A DNA stretch of 64,000 nt from positions 1-64,000 of the forward strand of contig NZ_PYLQ01000008.1 of assembly GCF_003024685.1 (NCBI RefSeq), given 5' to 3'. The notes under the pieces were generated by a model. It was not told the origin of the DNA and did no database searches. It saw only the letters and a list, made by a program, of their open reading frames with translations. The position numbers were made by a program, and so were the translations under genes. Origin of the DNA: Faecalibacillus intestinalis (lineage in GTDB: Bacteria > Bacillota_I > Bacilli_A > Erysipelotrichales > Coprobacillaceae). Positions 33,453-44,053 of this stretch are shown here, piece after piece. How positions within the stretch are numbered: the first letter of the stretch is position 1; each line of letters begins with the position of its first letter.

Positions 33453-34345
33453 GTTTTAAATCAGGATTTGTCAGTATTGTAGGACGTCCAAATGTTGGAA
33501 AGTCTACCTTATTAAATCAAATATTAAAAACAAAGCTTGCAATCATGTCAGATGTTGCTCAAACAACACGTAATACAATTCAAGGTATTTATACAGATGA
33601 TGAAGCACAAATCATTTTTATGGATACACCAGGAATCCATAAACCTCAAGATGGTTTAGGAAACTTTATGAATACGACGGCTTTAAATAGTATTTATGGA
33701 GTGGATATGGTTTTATTTATTGCACCAGCAAATGAAACGATTGGTAGAGGAGACCGTTTTATTATTGAAAGATTAAAAGAAGCGGATGGACCGGTTTTCC
33801 TTTTACTTAATAAATGTGATCTTGTTTCTAAAGATGAAGTTATTAAAAAATTAACAGAATGGAAAGAACTTTTTGATTTTAAAGAAATCATTCCTATTTC
33901 AGCTTTAGAAGATCAAAATGTGGATACATTGATTTCTACAATTAAAACATATTTAAATGAAGGAATGATGTATTATCCAAAAGATCAAATGACAGATCAT
34001 CCAGAAAGATTTGTGATGGCTGAATTTATTAGAGAAAAGATTCTTTATTTTACAAGAGAAGAAGTTCCTCATAGTGTTGCAATCGTTGTTGAAAGAATGG
34101 CAGAATTAGAGGATGGCAGTGTAGAAGTTATTGCGACAATTGTTGTCGATCGTAAATCTCAAAAGGGTATTTTGATTGGTAAACAAGGAAGTATGATCAA
34201 AAAAATTCGTCAAAATGCACAAAGAGAAATGAAACGTTTTTTACAAACAACAGTGCATTTGGAATTATTTGTTAAAGTTGAAAATAATTGGCGTAATAAA
34301 CAAAAATATTTAAAAGAATTTGGTTATAACGAAGATGACTATTAA
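33449..34345 (+). CDS. era: GTPase Era
   Basis: A 298-residue GTPase for 30S assembly. G1 GRPNVGKST, G3 DTPGIHKP, G4 NKCD, and a C-terminal KH domain (GKQGSMIKKIRQNAQREMKRFL) are visible. ATG 33449 overlaps the cdd stop by four bases (ATGA). RBS AGGAGAG. Confidence 0.97.
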   Translation: MSFKSGFVSIVGRPNVGKSTLLNQILKTKLAIMSDVAQTTRNTIQGIYTDDEAQIIFMDTPGIHKPQDGLGNFMNTTALNSIYGVDMVLFIAPANETIGRGDRFIIERLKEADGPVFLLLNKCDLVSKDEVIKKLTEWKELFDFKEIIPISALEDQNVDTLISTIKTYLNEGMMYYPKDQMTDHPERFVMAEFIREKILYFTREEVPHSVAIVVERMAELEDGSVEVIATIVVDRKSQKGILIGKQGSMIKKIRQNAQREMKRFLQTTVHLELFVKVENNWRNKQKYLKEFGYNEDDY

Positions 34346-35084
34346 AAAAGAAGAAGTTGTTTCTTTAGGTATTGTTTTAAAGACGCATCCTTATAAAGAA
34401 AGTGATTCTTTAGTCACTGTGTATTTTAAAGATTATGGAAAAATGACTTTGATTGCTCGGGGTGTAAAAAAATTAAAAAGTAAAAATGCTTCGGCTTGTC
34501 AAAGTCTTACACTTTCAGAGTTTACTTTTATACCTAGAAATGGTTTATCAACGATGATTAAAGCAAGTTCGGTTGATTTTTATCGCTATATTAAAGAAAA
34601 TCTTGAATTAGAAGCGTATGCAAGTTATTTTATGGAATTTGTTTTAAAGAATGAAGAGGATAATCAACCGGATTTAGAAATCTTTGATACTTTAAAAAAA
34701 TCATTAGATGCTCTAAATCATGGTTATCCCTATCCATTGGTTTATCTATTATATAATGCATTTATTTTAAAAAGATGCGGGATGGCTTTACAAGTTGATG
34801 GCTGTGTAAGATGTTTAAGACAAGATCATATAGCAGGAATCAGTTTAGAAGATGGGGGCTTTGTCTGTCATGATTGTTTATCACTTCATGATAAACAATT
34901 AGATAAGGTAACATTAAAGGCTTTTCGTCATATTAATAAATTAACGATTGATTCTATTGATCAACTTAAAGTACCGGATGAATCTATTGATTTATTAATG
35001 GAAATTATGGATTATTATGTTGATGAGATGACGGGGATTTTATTTAAAACAAAGAAAATGATTCAAAGTCTTTCAAAAATATGA
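34335..35084 (+). CDS. recO: DNA repair protein RecO
   Basis: A 249-residue recombination mediator. The N-terminal OB fold shows GIVLKTHPYKESDSLVTVYF, and the zinc-binding CVRC...CHDC cysteines are at about residues 154-180. ATG 34335 overlaps era by 11 bases. Confidence 0.94.
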   Translation: MTIKKEEVVSLGIVLKTHPYKESDSLVTVYFKDYGKMTLIARGVKKLKSKNASACQSLTLSEFTFIPRNGLSTMIKASSVDFYRYIKENLELEAYASYFMEFVLKNEEDNQPDLEIFDTLKKSLDALNHGYPYPLVYLLYNAFILKRCGMALQVDGCVRCLRQDHIAGISLEDGGFVCHDCLSLHDKQLDKVTLKAFRHINKLTIDSIDQLKVPDESIDLLMEIMDYYVDEMTGILFKTKKMIQSLSKI

Positions 35085-35162
35085 CAAAAGTAGACACTTT
35101 TGTCTTTTTTTATAAACATATTTTGACTATAATAGAAACAAAAGTAAGGGGAGGATTTATAG

Positions 35163-36995
35163 ATGGGACAATTTTTACCGATAAATAGAAAAGAAATGGA
35201 AGAAAGAGGATGGCAAGAGGTAGATTTTGTCTATATTTGTGGTGATGCTTATGTAGATCACCCTTCATTTGGAGCAGCTATTATTTGTCGTACATTAGAG
35301 GCAAATGGTTTTAAGGTTGCTTTTTTATCGCAACCAGATTGGCATAAGGTAGAAGAATTTAGGCAATTTGGGAAACCTCGTTTAGGTTTTTTAATTTCTT
35401 CAGGAAATATTGATTCAATGGTCAATCACTATACTGTTTCTAAAAAAAGAAGACATAAAGATTCTTATACATCAGGTGGCGAAGGTTTTAAAAGACCTGA
35501 TAGAGCAGTGATTGTTTATAGTCAAATGGCAAGACAAGCATTTCCTGATGCTAATATTTTAATTGGAGGAATTGAAGCTTCTCTTAGACGTTTAGCTCAT
35601 TATGATTATTGGAGTGATAAGGTTAGAAAATCGATTATTATTGATGCCAATGCAGATTTATTAATGTTTGGAATGGGAGAAAACAGTATTATTGAAGTTG
35701 CAGAAGCATTAGATAGTGGGTTAGATATTAAATATTTAACGTATTTAGATGGAACAGTTTATAAAACAAAAAATATCGATGATTTAAATGAAGCTGATTA
35801 TATAATGCTTCCTAGTTACGAAGAAATTACAACATCTAAAAGAAAATACGCTGAATCTTTCCAAAAACAATATTTAAATACCGATCATTATAATGCTAAA
35901 ATCTTAGTTGAACCTTATCAAGGATGGTATGTGGTTCAAAATAAACCGAATAGACCACTTACCCAAAGAGAATTCGATAGAGCTTATGGTTATGATTACA
36001 ATCGTGATTATCATCCAAGTTATCAACACGTTCCAGCTATTGATGAAGTTAAATTCTCACTTATTTCAAATAGAGGGTGTTTTGGATCATGTAATTTCTG
36101 TGCTTTAGCGTTCCATCAAGGAAGAATTATTCAAGCAAGAAGTCATGAATCAATTATTGCTGAAGCAAATAAAATGGTTTGGGATCCTGATTTTAAAGGA
36201 TACATTCATGATGTTGGTGGCCCAACAGCTAACTTTAGAGATACTGCTTGTGATAAACAAAAAACCAAAGGGGCTTGTCCTACAAAACAATGCTTATGGC
36301 CAGAACCTTGTAAAAATTTAAAAGTTGATCATGAAGATTATTTATCATTACTTACAAAATTAAGACAGCTTCCAAACGTTAAAAAAGTTTTCGTACGTTC
36401 AGGAATTCGTTACGATTATCTCATGTATGATAAAAATGATCATTTCTTTGAAGAGCTTGTTCAACATCATATTTCAGGACAATTAAAAGTTGCCCCTGAA
36501 CATATCAGTAATCATGCTTTAGATAAGATGGGCAAACCAAGACGTGGGCTTTACGAAAAATTTGTTGATAAATATTATCGTATTAATGAAAAATATAATA
36601 AAAAACAATTCTTAGTGCCTTATTTAATGTCCTCTCATCCAGGATGCCGTTTAGAAGATGCTATCGAACTGGCGGAATATTTAAGAGATATTCATCATCA
36701 ACCAGAACAAGTACAAGATTTTTATCCAACACCAGGAACACTTTCAACAACGATGTATTATACAGGGTTGGATCCTCGTGATATGACACCTGTTTATGTG
36801 CCAAAAGATCCTAAAGAAAAAGCGATGCAAAGAGCCTTGATTCAATATAAGAATCCTAAAAACTATGACCTTGTATATGAAGCCTTGATCAAAGCTAATC
36901 GAAAAGATTTGATTGGATTTGGTAAAAAATGCCTGATTAAACCACGTACAAAAAGGCAAAACTATAACAGATCTTATACAAGGGGGCATAAATGA
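35163..36995 (+). CDS. YgiQ family radical SAM protein
   Basis: A 610-residue radical SAM enzyme of unknown substrate. The cluster motif CFGSCNFC (CxxxCxxC) is at about residue 304. The N-terminal UPF0313 domain ([20 protein letters not shown]) and [16 protein letters not shown] are diagnostic of the family. Extra cysteines ([15 protein letters not shown]) may bind another cluster. AGGGGAGG is upstream. Its stop overlaps the next gene by 4 bases. Confidence 0.94.
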   Translation: MGQFLPINRKEMEERGWQEVDFVYICGDAYVDHPSFGAAIICRTLEANGFKVAFLSQPDWHKVEEFRQFGKPRLGFLISSGNIDSMVNHYTVSKKRRHKDSYTSGGEGFKRPDRAVIVYSQMARQAFPDANILIGGIEASLRRLAHYDYWSDKVRKSIIIDANADLLMFGMGENSIIEVAEALDSGLDIKYLTYLDGTVYKTKNIDDLNEADYIMLPSYEEITTSKRKYAESFQKQYLNTDHYNAKILVEPYQGWYVVQNKPNRPLTQREFDRAYGYDYNRDYHPSYQHVPAIDEVKFSLISNRGCFGSCNFCALAFHQGRIIQARSHESIIAEANKMVWDPDFKGYIHDVGGPTANFRDTACDKQKTKGACPTKQCLWPEPCKNLKVDHEDYLSLLTKLRQLPNVKKVFVRSGIRYDYLMYDKNDHFFEELVQHHISGQLKVAPEHISNHALDKMGKPRRGLYEKFVDKYYRINEKYNKKQFLVPYLMSSHPGCRLEDAIELAEYLRDIHHQPEQVQDFYPTPGTLSTTMYYTGLDPRDMTPVYVPKDPKEKAMQRALIQYKNPKNYDLVYEALIKANRKDLIGFGKKCLIKPRTKRQNYNRSYTRGHK

Positions 36996-37906
36996 TGAAA
37001 CTTACAGAAACGTATACCTCCTTAACACAAACACATATTAAATTTGATATTTATCAACCAAATGTGATATTAAGATATAAGGGAATCATTCAACTTCATC
37101 ATGGATTATGTGAACATTCAGACCGTTATCAAAAATTTGCGGAATATTTAAGTCATGAAGGTTTTATTGTAGTCGTGCCTGATTTTCCTGGGCATGGTAC
37201 ATCACTTTATCATTTTGAACAAGGCTATTTTGGAAGCGGAAATGCGCTTGATACTTTGATTGAAGATATGCAACGTTTAAGACATATTATCGCTAAAAGA
37301 TATGAAGACCTTCCTTATTTTATGATTGGTGTTGATTTTGGTTCGCTCGTATTACTTAAATATGCCATGACGTATGGAAATTATATTAATGGAATGATTA
37401 TGCTTGGAACATGTATGAAAAATAATTTTTATTATCGTATGAAAACGATTGTTGATTTAAATATTTTACTACATGGACAAATGAACCGTTCAAGAGTAAT
37501 AAAAAAAGCAGTTGATTTATTTTTACAAAAAAATTTAAATGGTTGTTATAAAATGAGTAATCAAAAAGAAGTACAGCTTTATCAAGAAGATCCTTTAAGT
37601 GATTTTGTTTATACAAATCAAGCCTATCATGATATATTGGAATACATAAAATATGTAAGTGATGAAGATCATCTAAAACATATACCTGATTATTTACCTG
37701 TTTATTTATTATCAGGTGGTTTTGATAATCTTACTAAAAATGGAAAAGATACTATAAAACTTTATCAAATATTAAAAGGAAATGGTCTAAAAGATCTCCA
37801 ATATAAGATTTATGATAATAAAAGACAAGATATTTTACATGATAATAATTATCGAGATGTCTATCATGATATTATGCATTGGTTAGACGAAAAAACCTAT
37901 ATATAG
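36992..37906 (+). CDS. Alpha/beta hydrolase fold protein lacking its catalytic residues
   Basis: A 304-residue relative of monoacylglycerol lipase/serine aminopeptidase S33. Fold marks are [20 protein letters not shown] and [10 protein letters not shown]. At the nucleophile elbow, where GxSxG is expected, it reads GVDFG (Asp at 115). At the C-terminal histidine site, where family members have RHEIL, it reads RQDIL (Gln at 279). The fold is otherwise complete, so it is probably a non-catalytic protein or has changed chemistry. Coupled to the YgiQ gene; GGGGG is upstream. Confidence 0.85.
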   Translation: MMKLTETYTSLTQTHIKFDIYQPNVILRYKGIIQLHHGLCEHSDRYQKFAEYLSHEGFIVVVPDFPGHGTSLYHFEQGYFGSGNALDTLIEDMQRLRHIIAKRYEDLPYFMIGVDFGSLVLLKYAMTYGNYINGMIMLGTCMKNNFYYRMKTIVDLNILLHGQMNRSRVIKKAVDLFLQKNLNGCYKMSNQKEVQLYQEDPLSDFVYTNQAYHDILEYIKYVSDEDHLKHIPDYLPVYLLSGGFDNLTKNGKDTIKLYQILKGNGLKDLQYKIYDNKRQDILHDNNYRDVYHDIMHWLDEKTYI

Positions 37907-37950
37907 TACCCTTATAGTTGGTTGACAAATATCCACTATAAGGGTATTTT
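37907..37950 (+). terminator. Terminator of the YgiQ/hydrolase operon
   Basis: TACCCTTATAGT (37907-37918) pairs perfectly with ACTATAAGGGTA (37935-37946), then T residues. Confidence 0.9.
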
Positions 37951-37973
37951 ATTTGTACGCGAAAAGAAGATAG

Positions 37974-38000
37974 AAGACTTGGAAAGCCAAGTCTTTATTC
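37974..38000 (+). terminator. Second hairpin ahead of glyQS
   Basis: AAGACTTGG (37974-37982) pairs with CCAAGTCTT (37987-37995) with a four-base loop. It is only 28 bases from glyQS and has few T, so it may be a leader structure. Confidence 0.6.
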
Positions 38001-38027
38001 ATTTATATCGTAAAAAAGGAGAAAATT

Positions 38028-39401
38028 ATGGCAACTAAAGATATGGATAAATTAGTAAATCATGCAAAATCAACTGGTTTTGTATATCAAGGTTCAGAAA
38101 TCTATGATGGACTAGCAAATACTTGGGATTATGGACCATTAGGGGTTGAAATGAAAAACAATATTAAACGTTTATGGTGGAAAAGATTCATTCAAGAATC
38201 TCCTTATAACGTTGGTTTAGATTCAGCTATTTTCATGAATCCAAAGGTATGGGAAGCTTCAGGACATGTTGGTGGTTTCTCTGATCCGTTAATTGACTGT
38301 AAAGAATGTAAAACAAGACATCGTGCAGATAAATTAATTGAAGCATATGATCCTTCTGTACATAGTGAAGGTTGGTCTAATGAACAAACAATGTCTTATA
38401 TTAAAGAACATAATATTGTTTGTCCTAACTGTGGAAAAAGTAATTTCACTGATGTTAGACAATTTAAATTAATGTTTGAAACACATATGGGTGTTGTTGA
38501 AGATGATAAATCTGTTGTTTATTTACGTCCAGAAACTGCACAAGGAATCTTTGTAAACTTTAAAAATATTCAAAGAACTTCTCGTAAAAAAGTACCATTT
38601 GGTATTGGTCAAATTGGTAAATCATTCAGAAATGAAATTACACCAGGTAACTTTATTTTTAGAACAAGAGAATTTGAACAAATGGAATTAGAATTCTTTT
38701 GTAAACCAGATACTGATTTAGAATGGTTTGATTATTGGAAAGCTTATTGTAAAAAATTCTTATTAGACTTAGGATTAAAAGAAGAAAATTTAAAATTCAG
38801 AGATCATGAAAAAGAAGAATTATCTTTCTATTCTAAGGCTACATGTGATGTTGAATATAAATTCCCATTTGGATGGGGTGAATTATGGGGTATTGCAGAC
38901 CGTACAGATTATGACTTATCTCGTCATATGGAACATTCTAAAAAATCTTTAGAATATTTAGATCCTCAAACAAATGAAAAATATATTCCATATGTTATTG
39001 AACCATCTGTAGGGGCAGACCGTTTATTCTTATCTATTTTCTGTGATAGTTATCAAGAAGAAACATTAGAAAATGGAGATACAAGAACAGTGATGAAATT
39101 ACATCCTGCCATTGCTCCATATAAAGTAGCAGTTTTACCACTTACTAAAAAACAAAGTGAAAAAGCTGAAGAAGTTTATGCAACACTTGCTAAACATTTC
39201 TCTGTTGAATTTGATGTTGCAGGTCAAATTGGTAAAAGATATCGTCGTCAAGATGCTATTGGAACACCATATTGTGTGACTGTTGATTTTGATACAATGG
39301 AAGACAATGCTGTTACTGTTCGTGATAGAGATACCATGGAACAAGTACGTTTACCAATTGATCAATTAGTAGGTTATATTCAAGATAAAATTACATTCTA
39401 A
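38028..39401 (+). CDS. glyQS: Glycyl-tRNA synthetase (dimeric class II)
   Basis: A 457-residue enzyme charging tRNA-Gly. The class II motifs [47 protein letters not shown] and [12 protein letters not shown] (as IEPSVGADR) are visible, and the C-terminal anticodon-binding domain follows. An AAGGAG site precedes the ATG. No T-box fits in the short leader. Next come dnaG and rpoD. Confidence 0.97.
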   Translation: MATKDMDKLVNHAKSTGFVYQGSEIYDGLANTWDYGPLGVEMKNNIKRLWWKRFIQESPYNVGLDSAIFMNPKVWEASGHVGGFSDPLIDCKECKTRHRADKLIEAYDPSVHSEGWSNEQTMSYIKEHNIVCPNCGKSNFTDVRQFKLMFETHMGVVEDDKSVVYLRPETAQGIFVNFKNIQRTSRKKVPFGIGQIGKSFRNEITPGNFIFRTREFEQMELEFFCKPDTDLEWFDYWKAYCKKFLLDLGLKEENLKFRDHEKEELSFYSKATCDVEYKFPFGWGELWGIADRTDYDLSRHMEHSKKSLEYLDPQTNEKYIPYVIEPSVGADRLFLSIFCDSYQEETLENGDTRTVMKLHPAIAPYKVAVLPLTKKQSEKAEEVYATLAKHFSVEFDVAGQIGKRYRRQDAIGTPYCVTVDFDTMEDNAVTVRDRDTMEQVRLPIDQLVGYIQDKITF

Positions 39402-39415
39402 TAAAGGAGATTATT

Positions 39416-41167
39416 ATGCCAAGACTTTCAAATGAAAAAATCAATGAAATAAGACAAAGCGTTGATATCGTTGATGTTATTGGCAATTATCTTCCTTTAG
39501 AAAGAAGAGGACGTAATTATTTAGCAAGGTGCCCATTTCACAATGATGATCATCCATCAATGTCTGTTTCACCTGAAAAGCAGATCTATAGATGTTTTGT
39601 ATGTTCACACGGTGGAAATGTGTTTACTTTCTTACAAGATTACTTAAAAATTTCCTTTATGGAAGCTGTCAAAATGGTGGCTCAAATGGGAAATGTTGAT
39701 TTAGGTGATTTTACATTTTATGAAGAAAAACCACATGTAAATCAAGAATTAGAACCATACTATTTAATGCATGAAGAAGCTAATCGTATTTATAAACATT
39801 ATTTAACGACGAAGCTTGCTTTAGAAGCAAATAGTTATTTAAGTCAAAGACATTTATCTAAAGATATTATTGACTATTTTGAAATTGGTTATGCACCGGA
39901 ACAAAATATTTTATTAAAAGCTTTTGAAAAATCTGGTTTTTCAAGAATGCAAGCTTATGAATCAGGACTTGTTATAGAATCTGAAGTGGGATATGATCGC
40001 TATTCCAATCGTATTATGTTTCCTTTACATAATAGTGAAGGACGTGTTGTTGGCTTTAGTGGTCGTATCTATCAAAAAAATCAAAAAGAATCCAAGTATA
40101 TGAACTCTCCTGAATCTAAAATTTTTATTAAAGGAGAGACCTTATACAATTACCATCGTATAAAAAATGATGTTAGAAATGAAGGTAAAGTTATTATTCT
40201 AGAAGGTTTTATGGATGTAATAGCATTATATAAAGCGGGTATTAAAAATACTGTCGCAATTATGGGAACAGCTTTAACTTCACAACATTTAAAAATGTTA
40301 AAACGATTATCAAATGATATTGTTTTATGTCTTGATGGTGATCAAGCTGGAAAAAATGCGATGATAAAATGTGTGGATGCTTTAAATAATGAAGGATTTC
40401 ATACATCAATCGTGGTTATTCCTGATGCAATGGATCCAGATGAATTTCTAGAAGCTAAAGGAAAAGATGAATTAATAGCACTCTTTAAAAATCCAATAAG
40501 TGCTGTTGATTTTAAATTAAATTATTATTATGAACGTATCAATGTTGATAATTATGAAGATCGAAAAAATTATTTAGAATCCATGGTTAAAGTCATCATG
40601 CAATTGGATGATATTGTTGATCAAGATTATTATATTGGTCAACTTGAAAAAAAATCAGGATTTTCTAAAGAAACAATTCATCATTTAATGAGTCAACAAA
40701 CTCTTGTAAAAAAACCAATACCTTTTAGACCAGTGACTTATGATCATGTTTCAAGATTGATTGATAAGTATCAAAAGGCTGAAAGAGATTTGTTATATTA
40801 TATGATGCAGGATAAAAAGTATGCGATGGAATATGAAGCAAAAGCAGGCTATATGTATGATAAAGTTAATCGCTTAATTGCTTCCTATATTATTGATTAT
40901 TATCGTCAGTACGTCATTTTAGAAGTTGCTGATTTGATTAATATGATTGATGATCAAGATATTGTTAAAAGAATTTTAGAAATATCATCTTTACATTTAC
41001 CTCAATTAGAATCAAATCAAGCAATTGATGATTATATCAAAATAATACAAGAAAAACTTAAAATTGAACGAATTAAACAACTTGAACAGGAGCTATCACA
41101 AACATATGATCCTCGTCAACAAGCAAAAATTCTTCAAGAAATTATAGAATCAAAAGATAAGGAGTAA
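39416..41167 (+). CDS. dnaG: DNA primase
   Basis: A 583-residue primase. CHC2 zinc finger (CPFHNDDHPSMSVSP...YRCFVC) at residues 39-66, TOPRIM domain (EGFMDVIALYKAGI, CLDGDQAGK) at about 255-330, and a helicase-binding C-terminus. It is followed after 3 bases by rpoD, the classical macromolecular synthesis order. Confidence 0.97.
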   Translation: MPRLSNEKINEIRQSVDIVDVIGNYLPLERRGRNYLARCPFHNDDHPSMSVSPEKQIYRCFVCSHGGNVFTFLQDYLKISFMEAVKMVAQMGNVDLGDFTFYEEKPHVNQELEPYYLMHEEANRIYKHYLTTKLALEANSYLSQRHLSKDIIDYFEIGYAPEQNILLKAFEKSGFSRMQAYESGLVIESEVGYDRYSNRIMFPLHNSEGRVVGFSGRIYQKNQKESKYMNSPESKIFIKGETLYNYHRIKNDVRNEGKVIILEGFMDVIALYKAGIKNTVAIMGTALTSQHLKMLKRLSNDIVLCLDGDQAGKNAMIKCVDALNNEGFHTSIVVIPDAMDPDEFLEAKGKDELIALFKNPISAVDFKLNYYYERINVDNYEDRKNYLESMVKVIMQLDDIVDQDYYIGQLEKKSGFSKETIHHLMSQQTLVKKPIPFRPVTYDHVSRLIDKYQKAERDLLYYMMQDKKYAMEYEAKAGYMYDKVNRLIASYIIDYYRQYVILEVADLINMIDDQDIVKRILEISSLHLPQLESNQAIDDYIKIIQEKLKIERIKQLEQELSQTYDPRQQAKILQEIIESKDKE

Positions 41168-41170
41168 ACT

Positions 41171-42412
41171 ATGGCAAAGAAAAAAGTACAAGCAGTTTCA
41201 TTTGATGATTTAAAAAAATTAGTTGTAAATGAAGCAAAAAACAATAACAATGTATTAACCCAAGAACAAATTGATGAATATTTAATGAATTATGATTTAA
41301 GTGATGAACTCGCAGAAGAATTACTTGAATATATTCAACAAAATCAAATTACCATTTCTGATGATGATTTAGATTCATTAGATGTAGATGATGATATGTT
41401 ACTTGCAGGCGTTCCTACAATGGATGATGATTTAGACCTTGATATAGATGATGCAGACGATACTCCTGATTTAGATTTTGATGGTGATTTCGATATGATG
41501 ACAGGGGATACATTACATATGTATCAAGAACATGATGATGATAAAGAAAGCGAAAGCACTCAACTTGGAAGTAATGTTAAAATTAATGATCCTGTAAAAA
41601 TGTATCTTAAAGAAATTGGGCGAGTTGAATTATTAAATCATGATCAAGAAATTGAATTAGCTAAAAGAATTCTTGAAGGAGATGAACAAGCTAAAAAAGA
41701 ACTTGCTGCAGCAAACTTAAGATTAGTTGTTTCCATCGCTAAAAGATATGTTGGACGTGGAATGTTATTCTTAGATTTAATCCAAGAAGGAAACATGGGG
41801 TTAATTAAAGCAGTAGAAAAATTTGATTATACAAAAGGATTTAAATTCTCTACTTATGCGACTTGGTGGATTAGACAAGCAATTACACGTGCAATTGCCG
41901 ATCAAGCCCGTACAATTCGTATTCCAGTACACATGGTAGAAACAATCAATAAATTAACACGTATTCAAAGACAATTAATTCAAGAATTAGGTAGAGAACC
42001 ATCTGCTGAAGAAATTGCTGAAAAAATGGATGGTATGACACCAGAAAAAGTACGTGAAATTCAAAAAATCTCTTTAGAACCCGTTTCATTAGAAACACCA
42101 ATTGGTGAAGAAAATGATTCTCATTTAGGTGATTTTATTGAAGATGAAGGCGCTATGTCACCAAATGATTATGCAGCAAATGAATTATTAAAAGATGAAT
42201 TAAATGATGTTTTATTAGAACTTACTGATCGTGAAGAAAAAGTTTTAAGACTTCGTTTTGGATTAGATGATGGTAGAACAAGAACTCTTGAAGAAGTAGG
42301 TCGTGAATTTAACGTTACACGTGAACGTATTCGTCAAATTGAAGCAAAAGCATTAAGAAAATTAAAACATCCATCTCGTTCTAAAAGATTAAAGGATTTC
42401 TTAGATCGTTAA
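41171..42412 (+). CDS. rpoD: Primary sigma factor RpoD/SigA
   Basis: A 413-residue sigma-70. Region 1.1, then a strongly acidic linker (residues about 60-130, rich in Asp), region 2 ([39 protein letters not shown]), region 3 and region 4 ([23 protein letters not shown]). Its stop and the next ATG share a base (TAATG), so trmK is coupled to it. Confidence 0.98.
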   Translation: MAKKKVQAVSFDDLKKLVVNEAKNNNNVLTQEQIDEYLMNYDLSDELAEELLEYIQQNQITISDDDLDSLDVDDDMLLAGVPTMDDDLDLDIDDADDTPDLDFDGDFDMMTGDTLHMYQEHDDDKESESTQLGSNVKINDPVKMYLKEIGRVELLNHDQEIELAKRILEGDEQAKKELAAANLRLVVSIAKRYVGRGMLFLDLIQEGNMGLIKAVEKFDYTKGFKFSTYATWWIRQAITRAIADQARTIRIPVHMVETINKLTRIQRQLIQELGREPSAEEIAEKMDGMTPEKVREIQKISLEPVSLETPIGEENDSHLGDFIEDEGAMSPNDYAANELLKDELNDVLLELTDREEKVLRLRFGLDDGRTRTLEEVGREFNVTRERIRQIEAKALRKLKHPSRSKRLKDFLDR

Positions 42413-43101
42413 TGAAACTATCAAAAAGATTAGAATTACTTGCTTATTTGGTAGAAAAACATAAAAAAGGAAATATCTTGGCAGATATTGGAACAGATCA
42501 TGCTTATTTGCCATGTTATTTAGTTGAAAAAAATATTATAGATAAAGCTTATGCCTGTGATGTCGCAAAAGGTCCTTTTGCGGCGTCACTTTCTACTATT
42601 AAGCAATATCATTTTGAAGAAAATGTAGAAGCATTATTAGGAGATGGATTAGATCCTATTCTTGATAAAGAAGTTGATATGGTAACGATTGCTGGAATGG
42701 GATCATTTCTAATTGTAGAAATATTAGAAAAAAATAAAGCGTATTTAAACAAAGTTAAACAATTCTATTTACAACCTAACGCTAATACGGATCATCTAAG
42801 AAAATATTTATTTAAAAATCATTTTAAAATTGTTGATGAAAAGATGATTAAAGATGGTCATCATATTTATGAAATGATGGTTGTAGAAAATACAAATCAA
42901 GATATTCAATATAATCAAGAAGATATGATGTTTGGTCCAGTTTTAAGAAAAAATAAAGATGAATTATTTATTCGTTATTGGCAAAAACAATATCAAACAT
43001 ATTTAAAGATTATGAAAGATTTGCCATCAAATCATCCGAGATATTTAGAATTAGAAAAACAAAAACAATTAATTGAAGGTGAACTTAATGAAAGCTTATG
43101 A
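42412..43101 (+). CDS. trmK: tRNA (adenine-22-N1)-methyltransferase
   Basis: A 229-residue SAM-dependent methyltransferase modifying A22 in tRNA. ADIGTDHAYLPCYLV is the SAM motif, and TIAGMGSFLIVEIL and LQPNANTDHLRKYL are typical. It follows rpoD in most Firmicutes and overlaps the Nif3-like gene by 14 bases. Confidence 0.92.
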   Translation: MKLSKRLELLAYLVEKHKKGNILADIGTDHAYLPCYLVEKNIIDKAYACDVAKGPFAASLSTIKQYHFEENVEALLGDGLDPILDKEVDMVTIAGMGSFLIVEILEKNKAYLNKVKQFYLQPNANTDHLRKYLFKNHFKIVDEKMIKDGHHIYEMMVVENTNQDIQYNQEDMMFGPVLRKNKDELFIRYWQKQYQTYLKIMKDLPSNHPRYLELEKQKQLIEGELNESL

Positions 43102-43846
43102 AATTATGAATCATTTGGAGAAATATTTTCCTTTAAATCTTCAAATGGATTTTGATTGCTGTGGTCTACAAATTGGAAGTAGAGAAAAGGAAGTTAAAAA
43201 AGTTTATATTGCTTTAAACGCTGATAATGAAACATTACAAGCCTGTATTGAAAATAATTGTCAAATGTTAATTACACATCATCCTTTTTTATTAGAAAAG
43301 ATTAAAAATTTAGATACTTCTTTACATCAAGGAAAATTTATTTCAACAGCCATGAAACATGATATTGTTGTTTATAGTTTACACACATGTTTAGATCGAG
43401 GACAAAATGGTATTTCAATGAATGATTGGTTGATTCAAAAGTTAGGTGTTCATGATGTTACTTGTTATGATCATTATGAAGTTGGAAAGAAAGCTATTTT
43501 AAATGAAGCTATAAATGGAAAAGATTTCATTGAAAAAGTAAAAGACATTTTTCATATAGAACATTTAAAATATAGTAAAAATACAAATAAAATGATACAT
43601 ACAATTGCTATTTGCGGGGGAAGTGCAGCAGACGACTTAGAAATTCTTGCTGATCAAGTAGATTGTTATATTACAGGTGATACTAAATATCGTCATGCTA
43701 AATATGCGATAGATCATGATTGTTTATTAATAGATCCAGGGCATCATTTAGAAGTGATCATTGAAGAAAAATTACCAGAATTATTAGAAACTTTACCTCT
43801 AGAAATTGCAGTACATCATAGTAAAGATTATTTTGAATACCAATAA
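43088..43846 (+). CDS. Nif3-like dinuclear metal centre protein (YqfO type)
   Basis: A 252-residue NIF3/GTP cyclohydrolase 1 type 2 family protein; function unclear. Metal-binding residues are visible in LITHHPFLL, HTCLDRG, and GHHLEVIIEE. The ATG at 43088 is within trmK. A terminator follows at 43852. Confidence 0.92.
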   Translation: MKAYEIMNHLEKYFPLNLQMDFDCCGLQIGSREKEVKKVYIALNADNETLQACIENNCQMLITHHPFLLEKIKNLDTSLHQGKFISTAMKHDIVVYSLHTCLDRGQNGISMNDWLIQKLGVHDVTCYDHYEVGKKAILNEAINGKDFIEKVKDIFHIEHLKYSKNTNKMIHTIAICGGSAADDLEILADQVDCYITGDTKYRHAKYAIDHDCLLIDPGHHLEVIIEEKLPELLETLPLEIAVHHSKDYFEYQ

Positions 43847-43851
43847 TATTT

Positions 43852-43885
43852 AAACCTTTTAGAGCTTACTTTAAAAGGTTTTTTT
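43852..43885 (+). terminator. Terminator of the glyQS-to-Nif3 gene run
   Basis: AAACCTTTT (43852-43860) pairs with AAAAGGTTT (43873-43881), then T residues. Confidence 0.8.
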
Positions 43886-43928
43886 AATAGAAAAATATTT
43901 TCTTATTTTTGATAAATCATATAAATAG

Positions 43929-43945
43929 ATGTAACAAATTTACAT
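43929..43945. promoter_or_regulatory. Palindrome ATGTAA-N5-TTACAT upstream of pyk
   Basis: A perfect 6+6 inverted repeat about 50 bases upstream of the pyk -35 box. A degenerate half copy (CTTACAT) lies at 43973-43979. It could be a regulator site; owner unknown. Confidence 0.35.
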
Positions 43946-43991
43946 TAAAGTAAATATTTTCAAGTGGATGTGCTTACATTACTTTTGACCA

Positions 43992-44020
43992 TTGTTAAAG
44001 TAAAAAAATAGGTTTATACT
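43992..44020 (+). promoter_or_regulatory. Promoter of pyk
   Basis: TTGTTA (43992-43997), a 17-base spacer and TATACT (44015-44020), 33 bases before the start. Confidence 0.55.
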
Positions 44021-44053
44021 TAAAATTGTAGAGAGTAAAGGAAGGCAAAAGTT

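Noticed and set aside
37907-38027. T-box leader for glyQS
   Set aside because: Only about 120 bases are available, and they are filled by two hairpins; no T-box or specifier-loop consensus was recognised.
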